Positions 35,301-41,513 of a stretch of DNA of 43,240 bases are shown here, piece after piece. Source of the DNA: an uncultured Oscillospiraceae bacterium (GTDB taxonomy: Bacteria; Bacillota; Clostridia; Oscillospirales; Oscillospiraceae). The stretch spans positions 1 through 43,240 of the forward strand of contig CAJULJ010000023.1 in NCBI GenBank assembly GCA_910587395.1, written 5' to 3'. Position numbers and translations under genes: made by a program. The notes under the pieces were generated by a model. That model was not told where the DNA came from, ran no database searches, and saw only the letters and a program-made list of their open reading frames with translations. The number at the start of each line of letters is the position of its first letter. Position 1 is the first letter of the stretch.

Positions 35301-38300
35301 CAGGAGGTTTTGTCCCGCTACGTGGGCTGGGGCGGTATTTCCAAGGCGTTCGACCCGGACGACCCCAAGTGGGCCAAGGAGTACGCCGAGCTGAAGGAGC
35401 TGCTGACCCCCGAGGAGTACGCTTCCGCCCGCAGTACGGTGCTCAACGCCCACTACACCAGCCCTACCGTCATCAAAGCCATGTATCAGGCGGTGGAGCG
35501 CATGAACTTTCGGCCGGGGACGGTGCTGGAGCCCTCTATGGGCATCGGCAATTTCTTCGGCCTCCTGCCGGAGTCCCTGGCCGGGGCCAAGCTGTATGGC
35601 GTGGAGCTGGACAGCCTCACCGGGCGCATTGCCAGACAGCTCTACCAGAAAGCGGACATCACCGTGGACGGCTTTGAAACAACCGGCCAGCGGGATTTCT
35701 ACGATCTGGCCGTGGGAAACGTGCCCTTTGGACAGTACCATGTCAACGACCCGGCCTATAACAAGCTGGGTTTCAACATTCACAACTATTTCTTCGCCAA
35801 GGCGCTGGATCAGGTGAGACCTGGCGGCATCGTGGCCTTTGTCACCAGCCGTTACACCATGGATGCCAAGGACACCACCGTGCGCAAATATCTGGCGGAG
35901 CGGGCCGACCTGCTGGGGGCCATCCGTCTGCCGGAAAACGCCTTCAAAGCCAACGCCGGGACAGAAGTGGTGTCCGATATCATTTTCCTGCAAAAGCGGG
36001 ACCGGCCCGCCGTAGAGCTTCCCAGTTGGGTTGGGGTGGGCGAGAATGACGATGGATTTAAGATCAACAATTATTTTTTAGAGCACCCGGACATGGTGCT
36101 GGGCACCCCCACCTCGGACAGCACCCAGTATGGCAGACAGGACTACACCGTGGCCCCCATCGAGGGGGCGAACCTCGCCGACCAGCTTGCCGGGGCCATT
36201 CAGAACCTCGCCCCGCCCGACCGGGAGCTGCTGGAGCTGGACGCAGCGGATGAACAGACCGGCGAGGCGCTGGAATCCATTCCCGCCGACCCGTCCGTGC
36301 GCAATTTCAGTTACACCCTTTATGACGGCAAGCTCTATTTCCGCGAGAATTCCCGCATGACGCCGGTGACGCTGGGCAAGACGCCAATGGAGCGCGTCAA
36401 GGGCATGATCGCCATTCGGGACAGCGCCCGGAAGCTCATCGACCTCCAACTGCAAAACGCCCAGGACGATGCGGTAAAAGCGGAGCAGGAAAAGCTCAAC
36501 CGCCTCTACGACCAATTCACCAAAAAGCACGGCCTACTGAACAGTTTGGGCAATAAGATGGCCTTTGAACAGGATTCCGCATACCCCCTGCTGTGTTCGC
36601 TGGAGGTTATCGACGATGAGGGCAAGCTGGAGCGCAAGGCGGATATGTTCACCAAGCGCACCATCCAGAACCGCCGCCCTGTCACCAGCGTGGACACGGC
36701 GGTGGAGGCCCTGGCGGTGTCCATCGGGGAGAAGGCCAAGGTGGACCTGGAGTACATGGCCGGTCTCATGGGCGGGCCTGACAAAATCCCGCAGATCGTG
36801 GCCGACTTAGAGGGCATCATTTTCAAGGACCCCGCCACCGGCCCCTTCGACTTTGCGGAGGGCGGCGAGAGCTGGTCCCGTGGCTGGCAGGCGGCGGACG
36901 AATACCTGTCCGGCGATGTGCGTGTGAAACTGGCCCAGGCCCGCCTCGCGGCGGAGGACCATCCAGAGTTCGCCGTCAATGTGGAAAAGCTGGAGCAGGT
37001 GCAGCCCAAGGACCTGACAGCCTCGGAGATCAGCGTCCGCGTCGGCGCGTCCTGGATCGCCCCCGAATACTATCAGCAGTTCATGTATGAGCTGTGCCAG
37101 ACCCCGGAACGGCTGCGGGACGACAAGATCAAGCTGGTGTATTCCGATTCCTCCGGCGAGTGGCGGGTGCTGAACAAGAGCGCCGACAGCAAGGATAACG
37201 TCCGCGTCCACGCCACCTACGGCACCAAGCGGGTCAACGCCTATGAGCTTTTTGAGGCGCTGCTGAACCAGCGGGATGTGCGCGTTTTTGATAAGCATTG
37301 GGAGAACGGCCAAGAGGTCCGCGTTCTCAACGAGAAGGAGACCGCCATCGCCCAGCAGAAGCAGGAGGCCATCGGCGAGGCGTTCAAGGACTGGATCTTC
37401 AAGGACCCAGAACGCCGGGAGACCCTGTGCCGGAAGTACAATGATAAGTTCAACAACATCCGGCCACGGGAGTACGATGGCTCCCACATCAATTTTGTGG
37501 GCATGAACCCGGAGATCAGCCTGCGTACCCACCAGCGTAACGCCGTGGCCCATATCCTCTATGGCAAAAACACCCTGCTGGCCCACTGCGTCGGCGCGGG
37601 CAAGACCTATGAGATGGTGGCCGCAGCCATGGAAAGCAAGCGCCTGGGGCTGTGTCAAAAATCCCTATTCGTCGTCCCTAACCACCTGACGGAACAGTGG
37701 GGCGGCGATTTTTTGCGCCTTTATCCTGGCGCGAAGGTGCTGGTTGCCACAAAAAAGGACTTTGAACCCAAGCGCCGCCGCAAGTTCTGCGCCCGTATCG
37801 CCACCGGCGACTATGACGCGGTTATCATCGGACACAGCCAGTTTGAGAAGATTCCCCTTTCCCCGGAGCGGCAGAAGGCCGTCATTGAGGACCAGATCGA
37901 CGAGATCATTGAGGCCATTCGGGAGGCCAAGGAGGAGGATGGGGACCGCTTCACCGTAAAGCAGTTGGAAAAGACCAAGAAAAATCTGGAGGCCAGACTG
38001 AAACGGCAGACGGAGAGCAAGAAAAAGGACAATGTAGTGACCTTTGAGGAGCTGGGGGTGGATCGCCTGTTTGTGGACGAGGCCCACAGCTTTAAAAATT
38101 TGTTCCTTCACACCAAAATGAGCCGTGTGGCGGGTATCGCCCAGACGGACGCCCAGAAATCCAGCGATATGTTTGGTAAATGCCGCTATATGGACGAGAT
38201 CACCGGCGGGCGGGGTATCACCTTCGCCACGGGCACGCCCATCAGCAATTCGATGGTCGAATTGTATACGATGATGCGCTATCTCCAGTTCGACACGCTG

Positions 38301-40103
38301 GTGAAGAACGGCCACCGCCATTTCGACAACTGGGCGGCGGACTTCGGGGAGAAGGTGACGGCCATGGAGCTGAAGCCGGAGGGGACGGGGTTCCGTTCCA
38401 AGACCCGGTTCGCCAAGTTCTACAACCTGCCGGAGCTCATCAGCATCTGGAAGGAGGCCGCTGATATTCAGACGGCGGATATGCTGAACCTGCCCGTGCC
38501 GGAGGCGGAGTACATCACCGTCACCACCGAGCCCAGCGCCTTCCAACAGGAGATGGTGGCGGAGCTGGGGGAGCGGGCGGAGTCTGTGCGGAACAGGCTG
38601 GTGGACCCGTCTGTTGACAATATGCTGCGGATTACGTCTGACGGGCGCAAGCTGGCGCTGGATCAGCGTTTGCAGAACCCGCTCCTGCCCGATGACCCCA
38701 ACAGCAAGGTCAACGCCTGTGTGAAGAACATCATCAAGGAGTGGCGGGACAGCGCGGATATCCGGGGGACCCAGTTGGTCTTTTGCGATTTGAGCACACC
38801 CAAAGGGGACGGCAAATTCAACGTCTACGATGATATCAAAACAAAGCTCATCGCCCAGGGCATTCCCCAGGAGGAGATCGCATTTATCCACGACGCCAAC
38901 ACGGAGGCGCAAAAGGCGGAGCTGTTTGCCAAGGTGCGCCGGGGGCAGGTGCGGGTGCTCATCGGAAGCACCCAGAAAATGGGGGCAGGCACCAACGTCC
39001 AGGACCGCATCGTGGCCTCCCATGACCTTGACTGCCCATGGAGGCCCGCTGATTTGGAGCAGCGCGCCGGTCGCTCGCTGCGCCAGGGCAACATGAATCA
39101 AAAGGTGCGGATGTACAAGTATGTCACCAAGGGCACCTTTGACGCCTACAACTGGGGGCTGATGGAGAACAAGCAGAAATTCATCGGCCAAGTCATGACC
39201 AGCAAATCCCCCGCCCGGTCCGCCGAGGATGTGGACGCCACCGCCCTGTCCTACGCCGAGGTCAAGGCTCTTGCCACCGGGGACGACAGGATTCGGGAAA
39301 AGATGGACCTGGACGTGCAGGTGGCGAAGCTGAAAATGCTGAAGGCCAACCACACCGCCATGCAGTATGAGATGCAGGACAAGGCGCTGAAATACTACCC
39401 CCAGAAGATGGCTGAAACCAGGCTGTTCATTGAGGCGTTGGGAAAGGACCTGCCCATCGTGCAGGCCCATCCTGTCAAAGAGGACGCTTTCACCATGACC
39501 GTCATGGGGCAGGTGTTCACCGAGCGCAAGGCGGCGGGCGAGGCCATCATTAAGGCGTGTATGCTCATGAGCGACCCGGAGAAACCCTTTGACCTGGGCG
39601 ACTACCGGGGTTTCCCCATGCAGCTCCATTGCGACGGCTCCAAGTTTAAGGTGACGATGAAACAGCACCTGACCTATACGGCGGAGCTGTCCGACGACCC
39701 GGTGGGCAACGTGACCCGGATCAACAACGCTTTGGAGGCCATGGCCGAAAATCTGGAGCGGAACAAAACCCGCCTGACCCGATTGGAAAGCGAGCTGAAA
39801 AACGCCCAGGAGGAGGCGGAGCGGCCCTTCCCCAAGGAGGAGGAGCTGCGGACCAAATCGGCCCGTCTGACCCAGCTTAACCGGGAGCTGGAAAAGCCCA
39901 GCAATAAAGGCGCTGGACAGCATCAGAACGGCGATGACAGGCCGGGTGCAGAGGTCGGCGAGGCACCCGTGCGGGAGCCTCAAGCCCTGACTGTGATGGA
40001 CGGCGGTAAACCGTCCATCCGGCAGGCCCTGCGGGACTTTAACACGCCCGCCCCGGTACACTCCGGCATGGAGCAGGGCCAGCGGAGGGAGGCGGCGCGG
40101 TGA
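29322..40103 (+). CDS. Giant polyvalent protein: MutS-like domains, methylase, SNF2 helicase
   Basis: 3593 residues. The ATG at 29322 has AAGGAGG 5 bases upstream. In order: an N-terminal region (~1-260) common to large polyvalent proteins; a low-complexity G/R/D stretch (~265-430) that also encodes tnpV in another frame; repeated LPD-like parts (~500-850); a MutS domain I-like unit with F-F-E (Phe1038, Glu1040); a second weaker copy near 1725-1800 lacking that Glu; a methylase-like domain with E-P-S-M-G-I-G (2070) and N-V-P-F-G (2133, normally N-P-P-F/Y); and an SNF2-type helicase with G-A-G-K-T (Lys2761), D-E-A-H (2919) and Q-R-A-G-R-S-L-R-Q (3247). The shared tail K-P-S-I-R-Q-A-L ends it. 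It probably processes incoming DNA and protects it in the recipient; this is inferred. Confidence 0.9.
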   Translation: MANKLQYVSELADQTAHKVTNSTAEWKRYLSASSRLFKYPFDEQLLIYAQRPDATACASMELWNNTMRRWVKPRSKGIALIRKDRRGRPTLEYVFDVSDTRPVKGAKTPYLWEMGEEHHAAVLEALERRYGPAEDGDIGEQLMELAARAVNEVYRDSLTDLAYDVQNSLLEELDELNLEVRFRDVLTASVQYAVLTRCGLDPAEFMEDGDLAGITEFSTPAVLHHLGRAASAVSRELLNEIGRAVKTWDREQAKENKKNMENPLAISRETGYTEDAREFSAVKHESIERSGQDEGAGIQAGGRLPDPGPDDGRSGRVGGDAPGQVWDAAADLPDGPSSRDVHVHAADRAAGSPPAGDRHSGAGAGGQDGGRPEEAERRGRGDEGPRSDGLGTGGEQLHAAGGGDRSDRNRLQVNQDEQQTAGERPAVSMSADDVKAQTKGPDLSQFHLFPPVEEQVEHIAQAQTEERRIVQQQTVIPAEPVPDAVVGRALTCGGNGQHSIERIVAFFQKAPLGSAAASFMKNEFGEGGKGVSINGQDYALWFNEEGFRIAPGRSAFGPGSTLVTWVNAAAMVSKLLRGGQFAAQEKIDGAADNEYRELAEKLWYLRQNFSDRGKSWNLLPTISQHFLGKGFPDDTKEIAELLKNPVSREAIEQELAEFVNKYEYNSDFLRFRPTNDPQNLLADVVNLFTPREEFRAVEGFAPARPSFITEDEIDQLLLRGGSYEDSKFGIYSYFVQGHNAQECAKFLREAYGEGGFGHIGYNESHGSKGIKFTREDEISGFKGYDTITLNWNQAQKRVRALIDSGKYLSVLQESNLSYYEKSQLARRIYWFYQADPNRTAHVDPDMDAAVRTILDVLNADGPEKMSGLLHEMTNILAAVSPDSEAYQRMIPVLRDVEAFRRGEYSLFTPLSESALEAERQAKQAAKEARKAEQEAQKAEQTRRIQAQRDIPEELEGKLAAAARALGKKMQPQVTEADDGQMSFDLFSMSAPAQEKPPAAELAAPQAEEESSRAPWWDELNEIRQAHPDSLILYQMGDFFELYGEDAKTAAALLGLTLFTRPIGGVGRVNMCGFPTHALDESVEKLRANHDVTVVPTDRQPHTMRTFPDGADDVKVTVTVPNYKATVTAEEAPLLERLMADAGIIAARFVHDNGDVTFSFSASDRDAVENLIAKLRTELAKAVSATYAAPAPKKPGRSRPELNYRALAKLFPEVVSGEYRYLHLEAGESMMPLHLEWTGADELSISHTYIHNGDLMRDPEMTFRVDRDKGTLEPLTFQQDGSIQVYQQVYPEPGRWVPKLRSDLNHFAQGWFSNIAQQRYRKREAVVVRDGEDVRLTFDQDGKAVEPAAAPAENSALGDNPTVRQIYEHYAPMVKNLVLEDGIYRNACANSDRDLARLEGNEAIKRAVLAINDTLLLKQYYDNSAFHDRIHQEIISETYTVLSQPQPEQAAESGDQSYGPEFMYRRLSVLKSDCEYFLGAGGRNEKHLLEGGSVEKQIAKMRELYDTVPEKPEWLTAEDIDRYEQRMTAPEQGIAWAVSPVTLYRELLEMTDREINRGGWVYEQLRNRINTYDSAKEALDSELYAYVKHVATGYPDMMAAYHTLPKFREWLIEDLMERNYQDVSLDQRDAPDRHSKDADVPEWAKGAPPTPKPQYVRWSVKGPIERQNPAPAVSAAGHSEPEQDGADTPVPPEREAIPGPTGAGAPEQPENDDTIPVEPDFAPMAEQYWDLRAQHPDKLVGVQVGEFMMFYGKDAEEASAALGTKAPVLDIPGLGQTPATGSRDAWQAVLKKLLEHGHSVVLARPDPERGPDASYEVIQESSAADYIPIGMELMMDGRRMKIESVDYANNEVKLLDLDLKGWFPVFRSAPVPYVRESVEDALTSEEYIAAEMAHRLSQEEAAEQATAASAPDHDKADGPVQPPEPEPEQVEIDGGQIAPPEPPAPRPAQERHNFHITDDNLGAGGEKTKYQYNVTAIRTLKQIEGAGRLATPEEQEVLSRYVGWGGISKAFDPDDPKWAKEYAELKELLTPEEYASARSTVLNAHYTSPTVIKAMYQAVERMNFRPGTVLEPSMGIGNFFGLLPESLAGAKLYGVELDSLTGRIARQLYQKADITVDGFETTGQRDFYDLAVGNVPFGQYHVNDPAYNKLGFNIHNYFFAKALDQVRPGGIVAFVTSRYTMDAKDTTVRKYLAERADLLGAIRLPENAFKANAGTEVVSDIIFLQKRDRPAVELPSWVGVGENDDGFKINNYFLEHPDMVLGTPTSDSTQYGRQDYTVAPIEGANLADQLAGAIQNLAPPDRELLELDAADEQTGEALESIPADPSVRNFSYTLYDGKLYFRENSRMTPVTLGKTPMERVKGMIAIRDSARKLIDLQLQNAQDDAVKAEQEKLNRLYDQFTKKHGLLNSLGNKMAFEQDSAYPLLCSLEVIDDEGKLERKADMFTKRTIQNRRPVTSVDTAVEALAVSIGEKAKVDLEYMAGLMGGPDKIPQIVADLEGIIFKDPATGPFDFAEGGESWSRGWQAADEYLSGDVRVKLAQARLAAEDHPEFAVNVEKLEQVQPKDLTASEISVRVGASWIAPEYYQQFMYELCQTPERLRDDKIKLVYSDSSGEWRVLNKSADSKDNVRVHATYGTKRVNAYELFEALLNQRDVRVFDKHWENGQEVRVLNEKETAIAQQKQEAIGEAFKDWIFKDPERRETLCRKYNDKFNNIRPREYDGSHINFVGMNPEISLRTHQRNAVAHILYGKNTLLAHCVGAGKTYEMVAAAMESKRLGLCQKSLFVVPNHLTEQWGGDFLRLYPGAKVLVATKKDFEPKRRRKFCARIATGDYDAVIIGHSQFEKIPLSPERQKAVIEDQIDEIIEAIREAKEEDGDRFTVKQLEKTKKNLEARLKRQTESKKKDNVVTFEELGVDRLFVDEAHSFKNLFLHTKMSRVAGIAQTDAQKSSDMFGKCRYMDEITGGRGITFATGTPISNSMVELYTMMRYLQFDTLVKNGHRHFDNWAADFGEKVTAMELKPEGTGFRSKTRFAKFYNLPELISIWKEAADIQTADMLNLPVPEAEYITVTTEPSAFQQEMVAELGERAESVRNRLVDPSVDNMLRITSDGRKLALDQRLQNPLLPDDPNSKVNACVKNIIKEWRDSADIRGTQLVFCDLSTPKGDGKFNVYDDIKTKLIAQGIPQEEIAFIHDANTEAQKAELFAKVRRGQVRVLIGSTQKMGAGTNVQDRIVASHDLDCPWRPADLEQRAGRSLRQGNMNQKVRMYKYVTKGTFDAYNWGLMENKQKFIGQVMTSKSPARSAEDVDATALSYAEVKALATGDDRIREKMDLDVQVAKLKMLKANHTAMQYEMQDKALKYYPQKMAETRLFIEALGKDLPIVQAHPVKEDAFTMTVMGQVFTERKAAGEAIIKACMLMSDPEKPFDLGDYRGFPMQLHCDGSKFKVTMKQHLTYTAELSDDPVGNVTRINNALEAMAENLERNKTRLTRLESELKNAQEEAERPFPKEEELRTKSARLTQLNRELEKPSNKGAGQHQNGDDRPGAEVGEAPVREPQALTVMDGGKPSIRQALRDFNTPAPVHSGMEQGQRREAAR
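30112..30140 (+). promoter_or_regulatory. Internal promoter for tnpV
   Basis: TTGCAA (30112-30117), 17-base spacer, TATACT (30135-30140): a good sigma-A match inside the giant gene. RNA would start near 30147, about 50 bases before the tnpV start. Confidence 0.6.
30199..30561 (+). CDS. tnpV: TnpV family protein nested out of frame in the giant gene
   Basis: 120 residues in a frame different from the surrounding giant gene. The sequence fits the TnpV family of transposon-encoded proteins: Y-x-x-x-G-D-Y-L-I-P-D-L near the start, then G-K-Y-G-M-L-R-Q, L-L-T-G-R-L-x-x-H-L-x-E-I-D, A-R-D-Q-M-G-W-V-Q-A-V-N, and the ending E-I-V-L-T-E-I-V-Y. It has AAGGAG 8 bases before the ATG, a promoter-like sequence upstream and a terminator-like hairpin downstream. 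The host frame stays open through it as G/R/D-rich low-complexity sequence, so both frames appear coding. TnpV function is not established; it usually accompanies mobile elements. Confidence 0.82.
   Translation: MKELAYKQAGDYLIPDLMMDGADELEEMPLGKYGMLRQTFLMDHHPGTYTSMLLTGRLGPHLREIDTQAREQVDRMVADLKKQNGVDEAMKARDQMGWVQAVNSFTQQVEEIVLTEIVYR
30577..30603 (+). terminator. Hairpin after tnpV, inside the giant gene
   Basis: A 10-bp perfect stem plus one more C-G pair (30577-30587 with 30593-30603, 5-base loop), ending in TTT, starts 15 bases after the tnpV stop. It fits a terminator for tnpV but would also sit in the giant gene's message. Confidence 0.5.
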
Positions 40104-40438
40104 GGCGTAACGAGGGCCGGACAGTGGGCCTATATACGATGGTGTCCCCAAGAGAAAAGGAGGTGATCGACCAGAAGATGGCCCAGCTCGGCACCGCCAA
40201 CCTGCGGGCCTATCTGCGGAAGATGGCGGTGGACGGGTATGTGGTCCGCCTGGATATGTCCAGCGTGGTGGAGCTGGTGAAGCTGCTGCGCTCCATTTCC
40301 AATAATGTGAACCAGATCGCCCGCCGCTGCAACGAGACCCATAACCTCTACGCCCAGGACGTGGAGGACCTGCGGCGGGGTTATGCACAGGTGTGGGATG
40401 GGATCAATAAGCTTCTGAAAAAATTTGAAAAATTGTAA
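40100..40438 (+). CDS. mobC: MobC-like relaxosome accessory protein
   Basis: 112 residues from a GTG that overlaps the giant gene's stop (GTGA). An N-terminal ribbon-helix-helix-like part (V-S-P-R-E-K-E-V-I-D-Q-K-M-A-Q-L-G...L-R-A-Y-L-R-K-M-A-V-D-G-Y) is followed by helices with L-L-R-S-I-S-N-N-V-N-Q-I-A-R-R-C-N-E-T, the hallmark of MobC. These proteins help a relaxase open DNA at oriT. Normally a relaxase gene follows at once; here none does, and the next gene is leftward HU. The relaxase must lie outside the window or be absent. Confidence 0.88.
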   Translation: MRRNEGRTVGLYTMVSPREKEVIDQKMAQLGTANLRAYLRKMAVDGYVVRLDMSSVVELVKLLRSISNNVNQIARRCNETHNLYAQDVEDLRRGYAQVWDGINKLLKKFEKL

Positions 40439-40465
40439 CAAAAGAGGCTGCTTGCAATGAAAACC

Positions 40466-40495
40466 GTCCATGCTGCCCAACCGGGCAGCATGGAC
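40466..40495 (-). terminator. Terminator after the HU gene (leftward)
   Basis: A 13-bp perfect stem with a 4-base loop. On the minus strand it is followed by GGTTTTCATT. It lies 6 bases beyond the HU stop and 27 bases after mobC, so it may serve both converging genes. Confidence 0.7.
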
Positions 40496-40501
40496 GATAT
40501 C

Positions 40502-40774
40502 TCACTGAATGGCGTCCTTCAGCGCCTTTCCGGGCTTGAACGCGGGCGCTTTGGAGGCGGGGATCTCTATAGTCTCCTTGGTCTGGGGGTTGAGCCCTGT
40601 CCGCGCCGCCCGTTCCCTGACCTCGAAGGTCCCGAACCCCACCAACTGGATTTTATCGCCGCCCTTGAGGGCGTCCCCCACGGCGGCGGTAAAGGCGTCC
40701 AGCGCGGCCTCGCAGTCTTTTTTGGTCAGGCTGCTTTTTTCAGCCATCACGGAGATCAATTCACTTTTGTTCAT
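40502..40774 (-). CDS. hup: HU-family DNA-binding protein
   Basis: 90 residues from the ATG at 40774, with AAGGAG 7 bases upstream; an in-frame longer reading is not used because it lacks this site. It has the full HU fold: M-N-K-S-E-L-I at the start, L-T-K-K-D-C-E-A-A-L-D-A-F, then I-Q-L-V-G-F-G-T-F-E-V-R-E-R-A-A-R-x-G-x-N-P-Q-T and the end A-P-A-F-K-P-G-K-A-L-K-D. HU bends and compacts DNA and could shape the oriT or integration complex of the element, or be a normal HU paralogue captured by it. It has its own promoter at 40808-40837. Confidence 0.96.
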   Translation of the reverse strand: MNKSELISVMAEKSSLTKKDCEAALDAFTAAVGDALKGGDKIQLVGFGTFEVRERAARTGLNPQTKETIEIPASKAPAFKPGKALKDAIQ

Positions 40775-40807
40775 GATGCGCTCCTTTTTGTTGAGATACA
40801 TTTGCGG

Positions 40808-40837
40808 ATTATACACCAGAATACCCCTAAAAAGCAA
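40808..40837 (-). promoter_or_regulatory. Promoter for the HU gene
   Basis: Minus strand TTGCTT (40832-40837), 18-base spacer, perfect TATAAT (40808-40813), about 33 bases before the HU ATG. Confidence 0.65.
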
Positions 40838-40873
40838 CCCTTTTCTACAACAGGAATAGAGTTGTGCGAAAAA

Positions 40874-41080
40874 TCAGGAAAAATAACCCAGCAGCATATC
40901 CCGCAGAAGTTCATTCCGGTCTACCTCTGTAATGATATGCCGAGCGCCCTTGTGGTTAGTGATGTACGCGGGATCGCCCGTCAGGATGTAACCGATGATC
41001 TGATCGTTGGGACGATATCCCCGCTCCATCAGGGCCGCGTACACGCGGCGCATAATCTCTTTTCTCTGTGTCTGGTTCAT
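40874..41080 (-). CDS. IreB family (DUF965) protein
   Basis: 68 residues from the ATG at 41080; a TTG seven codons upstream is possible. It has the IreB signature: V-Y-A-A-L-M-E-R-G-Y-R-P-N-D-Q-I-I-G-Y-I-L-T-G-D-P-A-Y-I-T-N-H-K-G-A-R-H-I-I and D-R-N-E-L-L-R-D. In enterococci IreB is a phosphoprotein of the IreK Ser/Thr kinase pathway that controls cephalosporin resistance. This copy is shorter at the N-terminus than chromosomal IreB (about 80-90 residues), with a single Thr near the start. No kinase is nearby. It is 17 bases downstream of the YolD-like gene, in one leftward operon with the DNA polymerase. Confidence 0.85.
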   Translation of the reverse strand: MNQTQRKEIMRRVYAALMERGYRPNDQIIGYILTGDPAYITNHKGARHIITEVDRNELLRDMLLGYFS

Positions 41081-41097
41081 TGTCTCTTCGCCTCTTG

Positions 41098-41511
41098 TCA
41101 AAACGCATTGTCCCGGACGGCCCCGTCCTTAATTTCCAGAATGTCCTCAATGGGGATGACTGTGCCATCCATGAGGACCACAATGCCCCGCAACGGGTCG
41201 ATCTTTTTGATCGTCCCCAGGTTGGTGACATAGGCCCCGCCGTCTTTCTTTTCATCAGGCAGGAACCAGGTGAATACGGCTTCCCCGCCCGCTTCAAACA
41301 GATACCGAAGTTTTTCATCCAAGATGGTCTTTTCCTCCTCGGTGAGCTCCGCCCGCTCTCCGGTGACGCGGGCAGTCTCCCGGATGGCCGAACCGTAGCC
41401 AGAAAGGGCTTGAAAGGGCTGGAACTGCGCCGCCCGGTCCGTCATGGGCATACGGGGGTGTCTGGCAGATGTGGGGCGAGGCAGATCAATGATATCGTCG
41501 TAAACTCCCAT
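41098..41511 (-). CDS. YolD-like family protein
   Basis: 137 residues. It begins with V-Y-D-D-I-I-D-L-P-R-P-T-S-A-R-H-P-R-M-P-M-T-D-R-A-A-Q-F-Q-P-F-Q-A-L-S-G-Y and ends G-T-I-K-K-I-D-P...V-L-M-D-G-T-V-I-P-I-E-D-I-L-E-I, fitting the YolD-like family that regularly pairs with Y-family polymerases in Firmicutes. Its role is presumed to be assisting or regulating the polymerase. The ATG follows the polymerase stop after 2 bases, so they are coupled. Confidence 0.85.
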   Translation of the reverse strand: MGVYDDIIDLPRPTSARHPRMPMTDRAAQFQPFQALSGYGSAIRETARVTGERAELTEEEKTILDEKLRYLFEAGGEAVFTWFLPDEKKDGGAYVTNLGTIKKIDPLRGIVVLMDGTVIPIEDILEIKDGAVRDNAF

Positions 41512-41513
41512 TT

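Noticed and set aside
37665..40388. A 907-codon minus-strand frame opposite the giant helicase.
   Set aside because: Composition is rich in His, Gly, Leu and Val as expected for the shadow of a GC-rich gene; no motifs, and the plus-strand helicase motifs are unambiguous.
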